Shown here: positions 15,938 to 23,165 of the stretch, one piece after another
Layout of the letters: each line of letters starts with the position of its first letter
Numbering within the stretch: the stretch's first letter is position 1
DNA from: JADLEX01 sp964586775
Lineage (GTDB): Bacteria > Lernaellota > Lernaellaia > JACKCT01
Direction: 5' to 3'
Assembly: GCA_964586775.1 (NCBI GenBank)
Contig: CAZPJD010000043.1
Location: forward strand, 1 to 39,496
DNA length: 39,496 bases
Position numbers and translations under genes: made by a program
The notes under the pieces: generated by a model
What the model was told of the DNA's origin: nothing
Databases searched by the model: none
What the model saw: only the letters and a program-made list of their open reading frames with translations

Positions 15938-18616
15938 ATGATGGCACGGATCTGTGTTTGGGTTTTGGCGACGGCGATCGGCCTTGCGTTCGCGGCGTGC
16001 GGCTGCGGCGACGACAACGATTCCGCGAGCCCGACCGACGATGACGCGGCGGATGACGATTCGGCGGATGACGATTCATCGGACGATGATTCCGCGGGCG
16101 ATGACGACACCTGGCCGCCGTTGCCCGACGACGACGGCGACGACGACGCACAATCGGGCGATGTGATCGTCTACGAGAGCGGCGACGATCTGGTGATTGC
16201 CAACAATCTCGTCTCGGTGCGCTACCACCGATCTTTCGGGCGTTACTCCGTGCTCGGCGGCGACGGTGCGGTGGTGATCGATCACGCCGAGTCGCTCGCC
16301 CAGTCGAACGTCATGGCCCCCGCGCACAAGTGGAAAACCAGCGCGATGACGCTCGCGAGCTGGACCGCGGACGACTACGCGTGCGAACTCGGCGAGGGCA
16401 TGCAAATCGCGCTCACCTTTACGCCGTCGCGCGCGGGCGAGCCGGGCATCGAGGTCTTGTTCGCGGTGCTCGACAACCAAAGCGCCGTGCTCGTCGATAT
16501 GCGCGTGGCGAACACGACCGGCGACGATCTCAAAGTCGGCTCGATGTACGCTGTGCTCGCGGGGCCGCCCGCGGGGCGACTGCTGTTTGGCGAGGACCGC
16601 GACCTGCGCTTTTTGGGCAACGGCACATTGACGTTTCTGGAATTCATCTCGCCGATATTTCCCGGCACCACGCCCGCCCTCGCGAACTGGAGTGCGCTCA
16701 TTTACAACCAGGTCAACGGCGCCAACCTGATGGCGGGGTATCTGTCGTTCGAGGTCGGCTACCCGGTCGTCTTCATGGGGCCGCGCTCGGCGGGTGGACC
16801 GGGGCAGGTTTTTCACGCGACGAGCGAGTACGATTTCGCCAAGACGCTCGCGCCGGGCGACGCGCTCGACGCCGAAACGCTCGTCCTCGACTTCGGACAG
16901 CCGACGCCTTTCGATGCCCTCGAGCTTTACGCCGACCGGCTCAAGGTGTGGAATCACATTTCGCTATGGACCGAGCGGCACCCCGAGATCGGCGTGCCCG
17001 CGGGCTGGAACTCGTGGAGTGGCAGCGGGTCGTCGGGCGGCTACGGCACGAACATCAACGAGACGATCATCGTCGACAACATGGACTTCGCCGACCGCGA
17101 ATTGCGCCGGTGGGGCATGAACTATTTTCAAATCGACGACGGCTACGCGCTCGTGGGCGACTGGGAGCCCTACGAGGACCGCTTCCCCGATCACGGCGAC
17201 GAAAACGGCGTCGAGTGGCTGCTCGCGCGGGCGAATACGCTGGGCTTTCAGACGGGCCTTTGGATCGAGGCGTTCAACGCGCGCACCGACGCGCAGATCT
17301 ACGCCGATCACCCGGATTGGTTCGTGGGGCCGTGGCTGTTCGGCCTATTGGGCGTCGATCCGCCGAGCCTCGACATGACGAACCCCGAGGTGCAGGCGCA
17401 TCTGGCCGCGCTGATGGAAAAATTCCTCGACTGGGGCGTTCAGTGGGTCAAGCTCGACTTCGCCTATCGCGCGCCGATGAGCGCGGGTTGGTACGAGCCG
17501 AACACGACGCGCGGCGAGTTCTACCGCGAAGGCGTGCGGATTATGCGCGACACGCTCGGCCCCGACGTATTTTTGCTCAACGTCGCGATCACGGGCTGGA
17601 ATGTGGGGCTTGTCGATTCGATCCGCCTCACCCTCGACACGATGCCGTCGTGGGACGGCGAGCACCCCGAGAGCCCGGTGGACAATCAGGGCCTCAAGCC
17701 CATGTATCGCGATTCGGTGCGCAAGTACTGGTTCCACAACCGCGTGTGGGTCAACCACCCCGATCTCATCTTTTTCCGTGCGCACGAGGACACGAATATC
17801 CCGCCGCTCACGCAGAGCGAGTCGCTCACCTTCGCGTCGGCGGTCGCGCTACAGGGCGGGCTCGTGAAGATCGGCGACCGGCTGGTGGACCTGCTGCCCG
17901 AGTGGGTGGATGGCTACCGGCGCATCATGCCGGTGTATGGCGCGCCGTGCCGTCCTCTGGACATGTTCGAGCGCGATTTCCCCGAGGTGCTCTCGCTTCC
18001 CGTACCGGATTTTTCCGAGCCGTACCACGTGATCGGGCTGCTCAACTGGGGCTCGAACCGCGACCTCACCTCGCCGATGTTTCCCGAAATTCCCGATGCC
18101 GACCGCGTCATCGGCGTCGATTTGGATCGCGCCGGGCTCGACGCGGATGCCGAGTATCACGCCTACGAATTCTGGACCGAGCAGTATCTGGGTACGGTGT
18201 CGGGCGGGCTCGCGCTGGAGGTGCCCGCCCACACGCCGCGCGTCGTGGCGCTGCGTCCCGTGGCGGATCATCCGCAGTTTCTGGGCACCAACCGGCACGT
18301 GCTGGGCGGCGTGAAAGTGGTACGCGATGTGGCGTGGGACGATGGCGCGAACACCCTGACGGGCACGCAGGAGGCGTCGGTGGGCTCGGCGTTCGCGCCG
18401 TTCGCGTTTCACCTGGCGTTTTTCGTGCCCGACGGATTCGACTTCGACGCGGTCGACTTCGACGCGCCCGCCGGGATCGAGGTGGTGGACGTTTCGACCT
18501 CCCTCGCCCCGACGGTCGGCGGGCAGGTGCTCGATGTTCGCTTCGCGGTCGAGGAAGACGCGCCACCCGCGCCGGGCGAGGCGTTCGCCGATGTGACGTG
18601 GACGCTGTCGTTCTGA
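15938..18616 (+). CDS. Asp-rich lipoprotein alpha-galactosidase-like glycoside hydrolase (clan GH-D)
   Basis: An 892-residue protein. ATGs at 15938 and 15941 follow GGGGGAG and GGAG. The signal ends FAAC (Cys21); the Asp-rich linker carries TWPPLP at 58-63. An N-terminal beta-sandwich (about 75-340) precedes a TIM barrel with the GH36/GH27 signature series: GWNSW near 355, YFQIDDGY near 395, GLWIEAFN, WVKLDFAY near 502 with the predicted nucleophile Asp near 506, and LTLDTMPSWD near 565 with the likely acid/base Asp. A C-terminal beta domain follows. The enzyme should release terminal alpha-linked sugars, probably alpha-galactose, at the cell surface; exact specificity cannot be read. It is the second gene of an operon with the dockerin-like lipoprotein. 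Confidence 0.87.
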   Translation: MMARICVWVLATAIGLAFAACGCGDDNDSASPTDDDAADDDSADDDSSDDDSAGDDDTWPPLPDDDGDDDAQSGDVIVYESGDDLVIANNLVSVRYHRSFGRYSVLGGDGAVVIDHAESLAQSNVMAPAHKWKTSAMTLASWTADDYACELGEGMQIALTFTPSRAGEPGIEVLFAVLDNQSAVLVDMRVANTTGDDLKVGSMYAVLAGPPAGRLLFGEDRDLRFLGNGTLTFLEFISPIFPGTTPALANWSALIYNQVNGANLMAGYLSFEVGYPVVFMGPRSAGGPGQVFHATSEYDFAKTLAPGDALDAETLVLDFGQPTPFDALELYADRLKVWNHISLWTERHPEIGVPAGWNSWSGSGSSGGYGTNINETIIVDNMDFADRELRRWGMNYFQIDDGYALVGDWEPYEDRFPDHGDENGVEWLLARANTLGFQTGLWIEAFNARTDAQIYADHPDWFVGPWLFGLLGVDPPSLDMTNPEVQAHLAALMEKFLDWGVQWVKLDFAYRAPMSAGWYEPNTTRGEFYREGVRIMRDTLGPDVFLLNVAITGWNVGLVDSIRLTLDTMPSWDGEHPESPVDNQGLKPMYRDSVRKYWFHNRVWVNHPDLIFFRAHEDTNIPPLTQSESLTFASAVALQGGLVKIGDRLVDLLPEWVDGYRRIMPVYGAPCRPLDMFERDFPEVLSLPVPDFSEPYHVIGLLNWGSNRDLTSPMFPEIPDADRVIGVDLDRAGLDADAEYHAYEFWTEQYLGTVSGGLALEVPAHTPRVVALRPVADHPQFLGTNRHVLGGVKVVRDVAWDDGANTLTGTQEASVGSAFAPFAFHLAFFVPDGFDFDAVDFDAPAGIEVVDVSTSLAPTVGGQVLDVRFAVEEDAPPAPGEAFADVTWTLSF

Positions 18617-18631
18617 CAAGCGCGAATATCC

Positions 18632-18656
18632 GGACCGGGGTCGTTTCCGGCGGTCC
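18632..18656 (+). terminator. hairpin after the glycosidase gene
   Basis: GGACCG (18632-18637) pairs with CGGTCC (18651-18656) across a 13-base loop, 15 bases after the stop codon, and is followed by CTTT. Plausible end of the lipoprotein operon. Confidence 0.35.
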
Positions 18657-18657
18657 C

Positions 18658-18687
18658 TTTCGCCCCGGGGGCGAATGCGCCTAAAAT
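18658..18687 (+). promoter_or_regulatory. candidate promoter with GC palindrome over the -35 region
   Basis: TAAAAT (18682-18687) is a good -10 box. The -35 position at 18-base spacing is the poor TTTCGC (18658-18663). It is covered by an almost perfect palindrome (18659-18675, TTCGCCCC-G-GGGGCGAA), which could be an operator or activator site. Start would be near 18694, giving a short leader to the ATG at 18728. Confidence 0.35.
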
Positions 18688-18727
18688 ACTCCGTTCGATT
18701 CGGGCGAAACACAGGAAGGCTTTGCGA

Positions 18728-20479
18728 ATGACGGCAACTCATCGCGCGACGGGCGCGAACGGAACATCGGCGCGTCGGATCGGCATGACCGCGCTCATCG
18801 CGCTCGCGATCATCGCCGGCGGCTGCGCGAATACGGCGACGGTGAAGGGATCGACGCTCAACGCGATCAAGGAGCGGGGCGAAATCGGCTCGCGCTCCGA
18901 CTACTACCTCTTTGCGATCGAGGCCGAGCAGGCGCTGCTGCGCCAGGATTTCGAAGCGGCGGAAAAAGCCTACAAGGCGATGGCCGAGATCACGCCGGAG
19001 GATGCGGGGATCTACCGCACCCTGGCGCAGATCCGCGTGCATCAGGGCGATCTCGACGGCGCGGTGGGCTACGCGAAACAGGCGTTCGACCTCGCGCCGA
19101 AGAGCGTCGAGTCGGCCGTGCTCTACGGCGGGCTGCTCGCGGCGCGCGGCGACGTCAAAGGCGCCACCGAGGCGTACACCCGCGCGCTCGCCGAGGACCC
19201 GGACAACGAGGAGATCGCGCTGCTGCTCGCGAATCTTTACACCGTCAACAAGGACTTCGATCGATCGCGCGCGGTGCTCGACGACCTGATCGCGCGCCAT
19301 GGCGCGTCGGCGCTCGCCGTGTTCGAACGGGCGCGGCTCGAGATCGTGCGCGACGACTGCGCCGCCGCCGAGCCCTTTTTGCGGCGGACGCTGGAGATCG
19401 AGCCCAGGTTCGCCCGCGCCGAGATGACGCTGGGCTACTGCGCGCAGGAACGCAGCGACGAGGAGGCGGCGATCGCGCACTACGAGCGCGCGCTGGAACT
19501 GGAGCCCGACAACTCGTACCTGCGAACGCACCTCGTGCGCATGCACGTGCAGCGTCACAACCTGCAGGACGCCGAGCGCGAGAACGAGAAACTCAAGCTG
19601 TTTCAGTTCGACGACGCCGACGTGCGCCTGAATCGCGGGTTGATCCTGTTCTATCAGGGGCGATTCGCCGAGGCGATCACCGAGTTCAACCTCATCCTCG
19701 CGGCCGATCCGCAAAACGGACAGGCGCTGTACTTCCTCGCGCTGTGTCTGACGCGGCAGAACCAGCCCGAAGCGGCGTACGGCGCGTACGCGCGCATCCC
19801 CGATTCGAGCCCGTATTTTCTCGACAGCCTCGCGGCGCGGGGCGGGCTGCTGCGCCGTCTGGGACGCCTCGACGAGGCCGAGGCGCTGCTGCGCCGCGCG
19901 CTGCAGCTCAACCCCGACGACACCTTCATCATGCGCACGCTGGCGCTGGTGGTGGCCGATCAGGGCCGCGTGAAGGATGCCGTGGCGATGCTCGAACAGG
20001 CGCTCACCGTCACGCCCGACGACTCGAGCCTGAGCTACGTGCTCGCGAACATCCACGAGCGCGCGGGCGAGTGGCAACGGGCGGTCGAGATCATGGACAC
20101 GGTGATCGTGCGCGAGCCGAAAAACGCCGACGCGCTGAATTTCGTGGGTTACACGCTGGTCGAGCACAACACGGAGCTCGACCGTGCCGAGGCGCTGCTC
20201 AAACAGGCGGTCGATCTGCGTCCCGGGGACGGATTCATCACCGACAGCTACGGCTGGCTGTTGTATCGGCGCGGCAAATACAAAGACGCGCTCACGCACC
20301 TCAAACGCGCGCACGAACTGGTGCCCGACGAGTCGGTGATCTGCGAGCACGTGGGTGATTGCCTGAAGGCGATGGGCAAGAAGAAAGAGGCGCTCGAATA
20401 CTACAAAAAGGCGCTGGAGCTCTTTCCCGAGGCGGATCAGAAGTCGAAGCTGCTCGAAAAGATCCAGCAGACCGAATGA
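18728..20479 (+). CDS. tetratricopeptide-repeat lipoprotein
   Basis: A 583-residue protein. The ATG at 18728 has AGGAAGG 8 bases upstream. After a basic N-terminus, residues 20-34 form a hydrophobic segment ending AIIAGGC, a likely lipobox. From about residue 60 to the end the sequence is a succession of 34-residue TPR units (for example AEKAYKAMAEITPEDAGIYR, EAIAHYERALELEPDNSY-like, EALEYYKKALELFPEADQ), about 12-14 in all. It is probably a periplasmic or outer-membrane scaffold. In pseudomonads a roughly 590-residue TPR protein lies directly upstream of lolB, and here a LolB-like lipoprotein also follows, so the pairing appears conserved; function there is also poorly defined. A palindromic repeat block separates the two genes. 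Confidence 0.85.
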   Translation: MTATHRATGANGTSARRIGMTALIALAIIAGGCANTATVKGSTLNAIKERGEIGSRSDYYLFAIEAEQALLRQDFEAAEKAYKAMAEITPEDAGIYRTLAQIRVHQGDLDGAVGYAKQAFDLAPKSVESAVLYGGLLAARGDVKGATEAYTRALAEDPDNEEIALLLANLYTVNKDFDRSRAVLDDLIARHGASALAVFERARLEIVRDDCAAAEPFLRRTLEIEPRFARAEMTLGYCAQERSDEEAAIAHYERALELEPDNSYLRTHLVRMHVQRHNLQDAERENEKLKLFQFDDADVRLNRGLILFYQGRFAEAITEFNLILAADPQNGQALYFLALCLTRQNQPEAAYGAYARIPDSSPYFLDSLAARGGLLRRLGRLDEAEALLRRALQLNPDDTFIMRTLALVVADQGRVKDAVAMLEQALTVTPDDSSLSYVLANIHERAGEWQRAVEIMDTVIVREPKNADALNFVGYTLVEHNTELDRAEALLKQAVDLRPGDGFITDSYGWLLYRRGKYKDALTHLKRAHELVPDESVICEHVGDCLKAMGKKKEALEYYKKALELFPEADQKSKLLEKIQQTE

Positions 20480-20510
20480 TAGCGCCGCGAAATTTTTGCT
20501 CGTCGCGGGC

Positions 20511-20705
20511 GGGGGCGCCCGCGCCACACCTTTTGGATTGTGGCCCGGCCGCCCCCGGCTGTGTGCGAAATGTGTGGCACACCCGCCCTCGGCTGTGCGG
20601 ATCGGCGGGCCGAACGCCCGCGCCACACCAAATGGGTTGTGGCCCGGCCGCCCTCGGCCGGGGCCGAGCGGACGTTGTCGCGGACGGGGGCGCCCGCGCC
20701 ACACG
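20511..20705. repeat. block of GC-rich palindromic repeats
   Basis: Element A (GGGGGCGCCCGCGCCACAC, with variants) occurs at 20511-20530, 20615-20629 and 20686-20705. Element B (TTGTGGCCCGGCCGCCCYCGGC) occurs at 20538-20559 and 20637-20658, with a diverged copy near 20572-20594. B is close to the reverse complement of A, so each A-B pair can fold into a long hairpin with a short AT-containing loop. The block fills most of the 236-base gap between the TPR and LolB-like genes. Both strands happen to stay open across it, which creates spurious long frames. It looks like a dispersed REP-type element. Confidence 0.75.
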
Positions 20706-20715
20706 TTTTTCGTTA

Positions 20716-21480
20716 ATGGTTCTTTTCATCGCCGTACTCGCCTCGGCGTGCGCCCGCACGCCCCCGACGCCATACATCGCCCCGCCGCCGGTGCGCGACC
20801 TCGCGCAGGCCATGATGGATCGAGCGGTGCCCTACACCGCGTCCGGCGGGGTACGCGCGGGGGGGATGCTCTTCGGGTTCGCCGAAGCGGAGTTTGCCGT
20901 CGATCCGCGCGCGGGGGTGCGCGTGGATGTTTTCACGCCGTTCATGACGCCCGCCGGATCGCTCGTGCTCACGCCCGAGGGGGCGGGTTTTCTGGACCGC
21001 ATGGAGGGCGTGCTCGTGCGCGGCGATGCGAAAACGCTGCTCGATCGGCTGCTCGACGTGCCGGTCGATCCCGCGCCGCTGCCGTGGATTCTCGCCGGTG
21101 GGCTGCCGCCGGCGGACGGCGGCGACTGGACGCTCGCGAAGCGCGGCAAGGGCGATCCCGAAGGCGCGATCGTGCTCGAAAGCGTGGATGGCGATGGGCA
21201 TTTACGCCGGGCGGTGATAGAGGGCTCACAATTTCGCTTGACAAGGTTTTCCATTTTTCAGGATGCTGATCCCGACGCCGAGATTTTGGCCGTGGTGGAG
21301 TGCGAAAAGCACCGCGAGGGGGAGTTGCCTCTGCCGACGCGGCTGACCGTGCGTGCTCCGTCGCGCGGCGCGACGTTGATCGTCCGGCTCGACGAGATTC
21401 GGGTCGGGCAGGGGCCCGCGGCGGACGATCTTCGGATCGAAGCGCCGCCGGGGGTGCGGGTGCGCGAACTGCGCGGTTGA
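20716..21480 (+). CDS. LolB-like outer-membrane lipoprotein
   Basis: A 254-residue protein. The ATG at 20716 is chosen because it begins a compact lipoprotein signal (MVLFIAVLASAC); the frame is open further upstream only because it runs through the palindromic repeats. No clear Shine-Dalgarno. After a Pro-rich linker, residues 40-250 show the pattern of the LolB/DUF4292-type half-barrel: YTASGGVRAGGMLFGFAEAE, then AGVRVDVFTPFMTPAGSLVL, a segment in which LolB-family proteins typically place a loop, and late beta hairpins ending LRIEAPPGVRVREL. LolB receives lipoproteins from LolA and inserts them in the outer membrane. Assignment rests on sequence phrasing and on the TPR neighbour. The next gene starts 9 bases downstream. 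Confidence 0.6.
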   Translation: MVLFIAVLASACARTPPTPYIAPPPVRDLAQAMMDRAVPYTASGGVRAGGMLFGFAEAEFAVDPRAGVRVDVFTPFMTPAGSLVLTPEGAGFLDRMEGVLVRGDAKTLLDRLLDVPVDPAPLPWILAGGLPPADGGDWTLAKRGKGDPEGAIVLESVDGDGHLRRAVIEGSQFRLTRFSIFQDADPDAEILAVVECEKHREGELPLPTRLTVRAPSRGATLIVRLDEIRVGQGPAADDLRIEAPPGVRVRELRG

Positions 21481-21489
21481 GGGGGACCG

Positions 21490-22170
21490 ATGGCGAACGA
21501 CAGACGGCGATTGGGCGACGTTCTGGTCGAGAACCGCATCATCGCCGATTATCAGCTCAAGGCGGCGCTGGCCGATCAAAACGCGTTCGGCGGGCGGCTC
21601 GGATCGCATCTCGTGCGCATGGGATTCCTGACCGAGGAAGCCCTCATCAACGTGCTCGCGCACCAGCTCTCGCTGCCGATCATCAACCTCACGAAGAGCC
21701 ACATCCGCACCGATGCGCTCGCCCGCGTGAAAAAGGACGTGTGCGGCAAGCACGGGCTCATCCCCATCGCGCGAAAGGCCAAGAACGGCGTTCAGACGCT
21801 GCTCATCGCCATGTCAGACCCCACGGACTATCAGGCGATCCAGTCGGTCGAGTTTGCCAGCGGGTGCCGCGTGACCGTGGCCCTTGCGCTCGAGCGCGAC
21901 ATCTTTCGCGCGATCAATTTCTGCTACACCGACGAGGGTGTGCGCGAGTGCTTGGGCGAGCGCGACCTGAAGGGCGGCATCTCGATCGAGGCCCCGGCGA
22001 ACGCCGAGCCCGCCGTGATCCTCACCTCCGAGGGCATCGAAAAAAACCTGACCGCCAATTCGCGCGAAGACGCCGGATTGCGTGCGCTGGTCGATCTGCT
22101 CGTGAAAAAGGGCGTCATCACCGAGGACGAATACCACCGGGCGCTTCGCGCGAACCGCGACCGAAATTGA
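21490..22170 (+). CDS. stand-alone MshEN (GspE N-terminal-like) protein
   Basis: A 226-residue protein; GAGGGGG overlaps the preceding stop and sits about 5 bases before the ATG at 21490. Residues 6-60 contain two copies of the MshEN pattern: RLGDVLVENRIIADYQLKAAL and RLGSHLVRMGFLTEEALINV, then HQLSLPIINL. In MshE-type ATPases the R-x-L-G-x2-L-x3-G-x6-L-x3-L motif binds cyclic di-GMP. The rest (HGLIPIARKAKNGVQTLLIA, DPTDYQAIQSVEFASGC) is the usual second half of a GspE N-terminal domain. No ATPase domain follows, and the C-terminus contains a repeat-like LLVKKGVITEDEYHRAL that echoes the motif. Probably a small c-di-GMP-responsive regulator or partner of a type II secretion/type IV pilus machine encoded elsewhere. 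Confidence 0.82.
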   Translation: MANDRRRLGDVLVENRIIADYQLKAALADQNAFGGRLGSHLVRMGFLTEEALINVLAHQLSLPIINLTKSHIRTDALARVKKDVCGKHGLIPIARKAKNGVQTLLIAMSDPTDYQAIQSVEFASGCRVTVALALERDIFRAINFCYTDEGVRECLGERDLKGGISIEAPANAEPAVILTSEGIEKNLTANSREDAGLRALVDLLVKKGVITEDEYHRALRANRDRN

Positions 22171-22172
22171 CC

Positions 22173-23165
22173 TTGCCCGCGGCCGATCCCTCACCCACAA
22201 TTCCCTCTTTGCCGCTGCTCGACGTGCGCGCCCTGCGCGTGCATATCCCCACGCCGGGCGGCCTCGCGCGCGCCGTCGATGGCGTCGATCTCCGCCTGAG
22301 CCCCGGCGAACGCCTTGGGCTCGTGGGCGAGTCGGGTTGCGGCAAGTCGCTCACCGCCCGCGCCATCATCGGCCTTCTGCCCGCGAGCGCCCGCGTGACG
22401 GGGGCGATCGATGTCGAGGGGCGCGACACGCTGCCGATGCCGGCGAATGAGCGTCGCGCGCTGCGGGGGAAGGGCATCGCGATGGTGTTTCAGGACCCGA
22501 TGACGTACCTGAACCCCGTCTTCACCGTGGGGAACCAGATCGCCGAGGCGCTGCCGAAACCGATGACGGCCATCGAGCGGCGAGCGCGCGTCGTCGAGTT
22601 GCTGCGGCGGGTGCGTCTGCCGGAACCCGAATGCGCGGCGGACTCCTACCCGTGGCAGCTCTCGGGAGGAATGCGACAGAGGGCGCTGATCGCCATGGCG
22701 ATCGCCGCGTCGCCGCGTCTGCTGATCGCCGACGAACCGACGACCGCCCTCGACGTCAGCGTGCAGGCGGCCGTGCTGGACCTGCTCGACGATCTCGTGC
22801 GCGAGGCGGGCATGTCGCTGCTGCTCATCAGCCACGACCTCGGCGTGGTGGCGCGCGTGTGCGACCGCGTCGCGGTCATGTACGCGGGGCGTATCGTCGA
22901 GGAGGGCCCGGCCCGCGCCGTGCTGGGCGAGCCCGCGCATCCGTATACGCGCGGGTTGCTGGGGGCGCTGCGCGCGCTCGACGCGGGGCGCGTGGCGGCG
23001 ACGATTCCCGGACAGGTGCATCCGCCGACCGATCATCCGCCCGGCTGTCGGTTTCATCCGAGATGCCCGGTCGTAATCGATCGATGCCGCGTCGAAGATC
23101 CGACGCCTCGCGCCGTGGCGACGGGGCACGTCGCCGTGTGCCACGTCCTCGATGGCAAAGCATGA
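22173..23165 (+). CDS. oligopeptide/dipeptide ABC transporter ATP-binding protein (OppD/DppD-type)
   Basis: About 330 residues. No ATG or good Shine-Dalgarno is available at the N-terminus; a TTG at 22173 just after the preceding stop, or a TTG at 22209, are the possible starts, and the family's usual beginning (LLDVRALRVHIPTPGG) requires one of them. All ABC motifs are present: Walker A GESGCGKS, Q-loop FQDPMTYLNP, signature LSGGMRQRA, Walker B LLIADEPTTALD and H-loop LLISHDLGVV. The C-terminus has the OppD/DppD-type tail PPGCRFHPRCPVVIDRC. It should power peptide or nickel-type uptake in the inner membrane. No permease, binding protein or DppF-type partner is in the window. The next gene overlaps by ATGA, so it is in the operon. 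Confidence 0.87.
   Translation: MPAADPSPTIPSLPLLDVRALRVHIPTPGGLARAVDGVDLRLSPGERLGLVGESGCGKSLTARAIIGLLPASARVTGAIDVEGRDTLPMPANERRALRGKGIAMVFQDPMTYLNPVFTVGNQIAEALPKPMTAIERRARVVELLRRVRLPEPECAADSYPWQLSGGMRQRALIAMAIAASPRLLIADEPTTALDVSVQAAVLDLLDDLVREAGMSLLLISHDLGVVARVCDRVAVMYAGRIVEEGPARAVLGEPAHPYTRGLLGALRALDAGRVAATIPGQVHPPTDHPPGCRFHPRCPVVIDRCRVEDPTPRAVATGHVAVCHVLDGKA

Noticed and set aside
17849..20704. 951-residue leftward open frame
   Set aside because: It spans the antisense of the glycosidase and TPR genes and the palindromic repeats; composition is Arg/His/Val-rich with no domain.
20511..20705. CRISPR array
   Set aside because: Repeats are palindromic, unevenly spaced and alternate between two related elements; no equal-length unique spacers and no cas genes.
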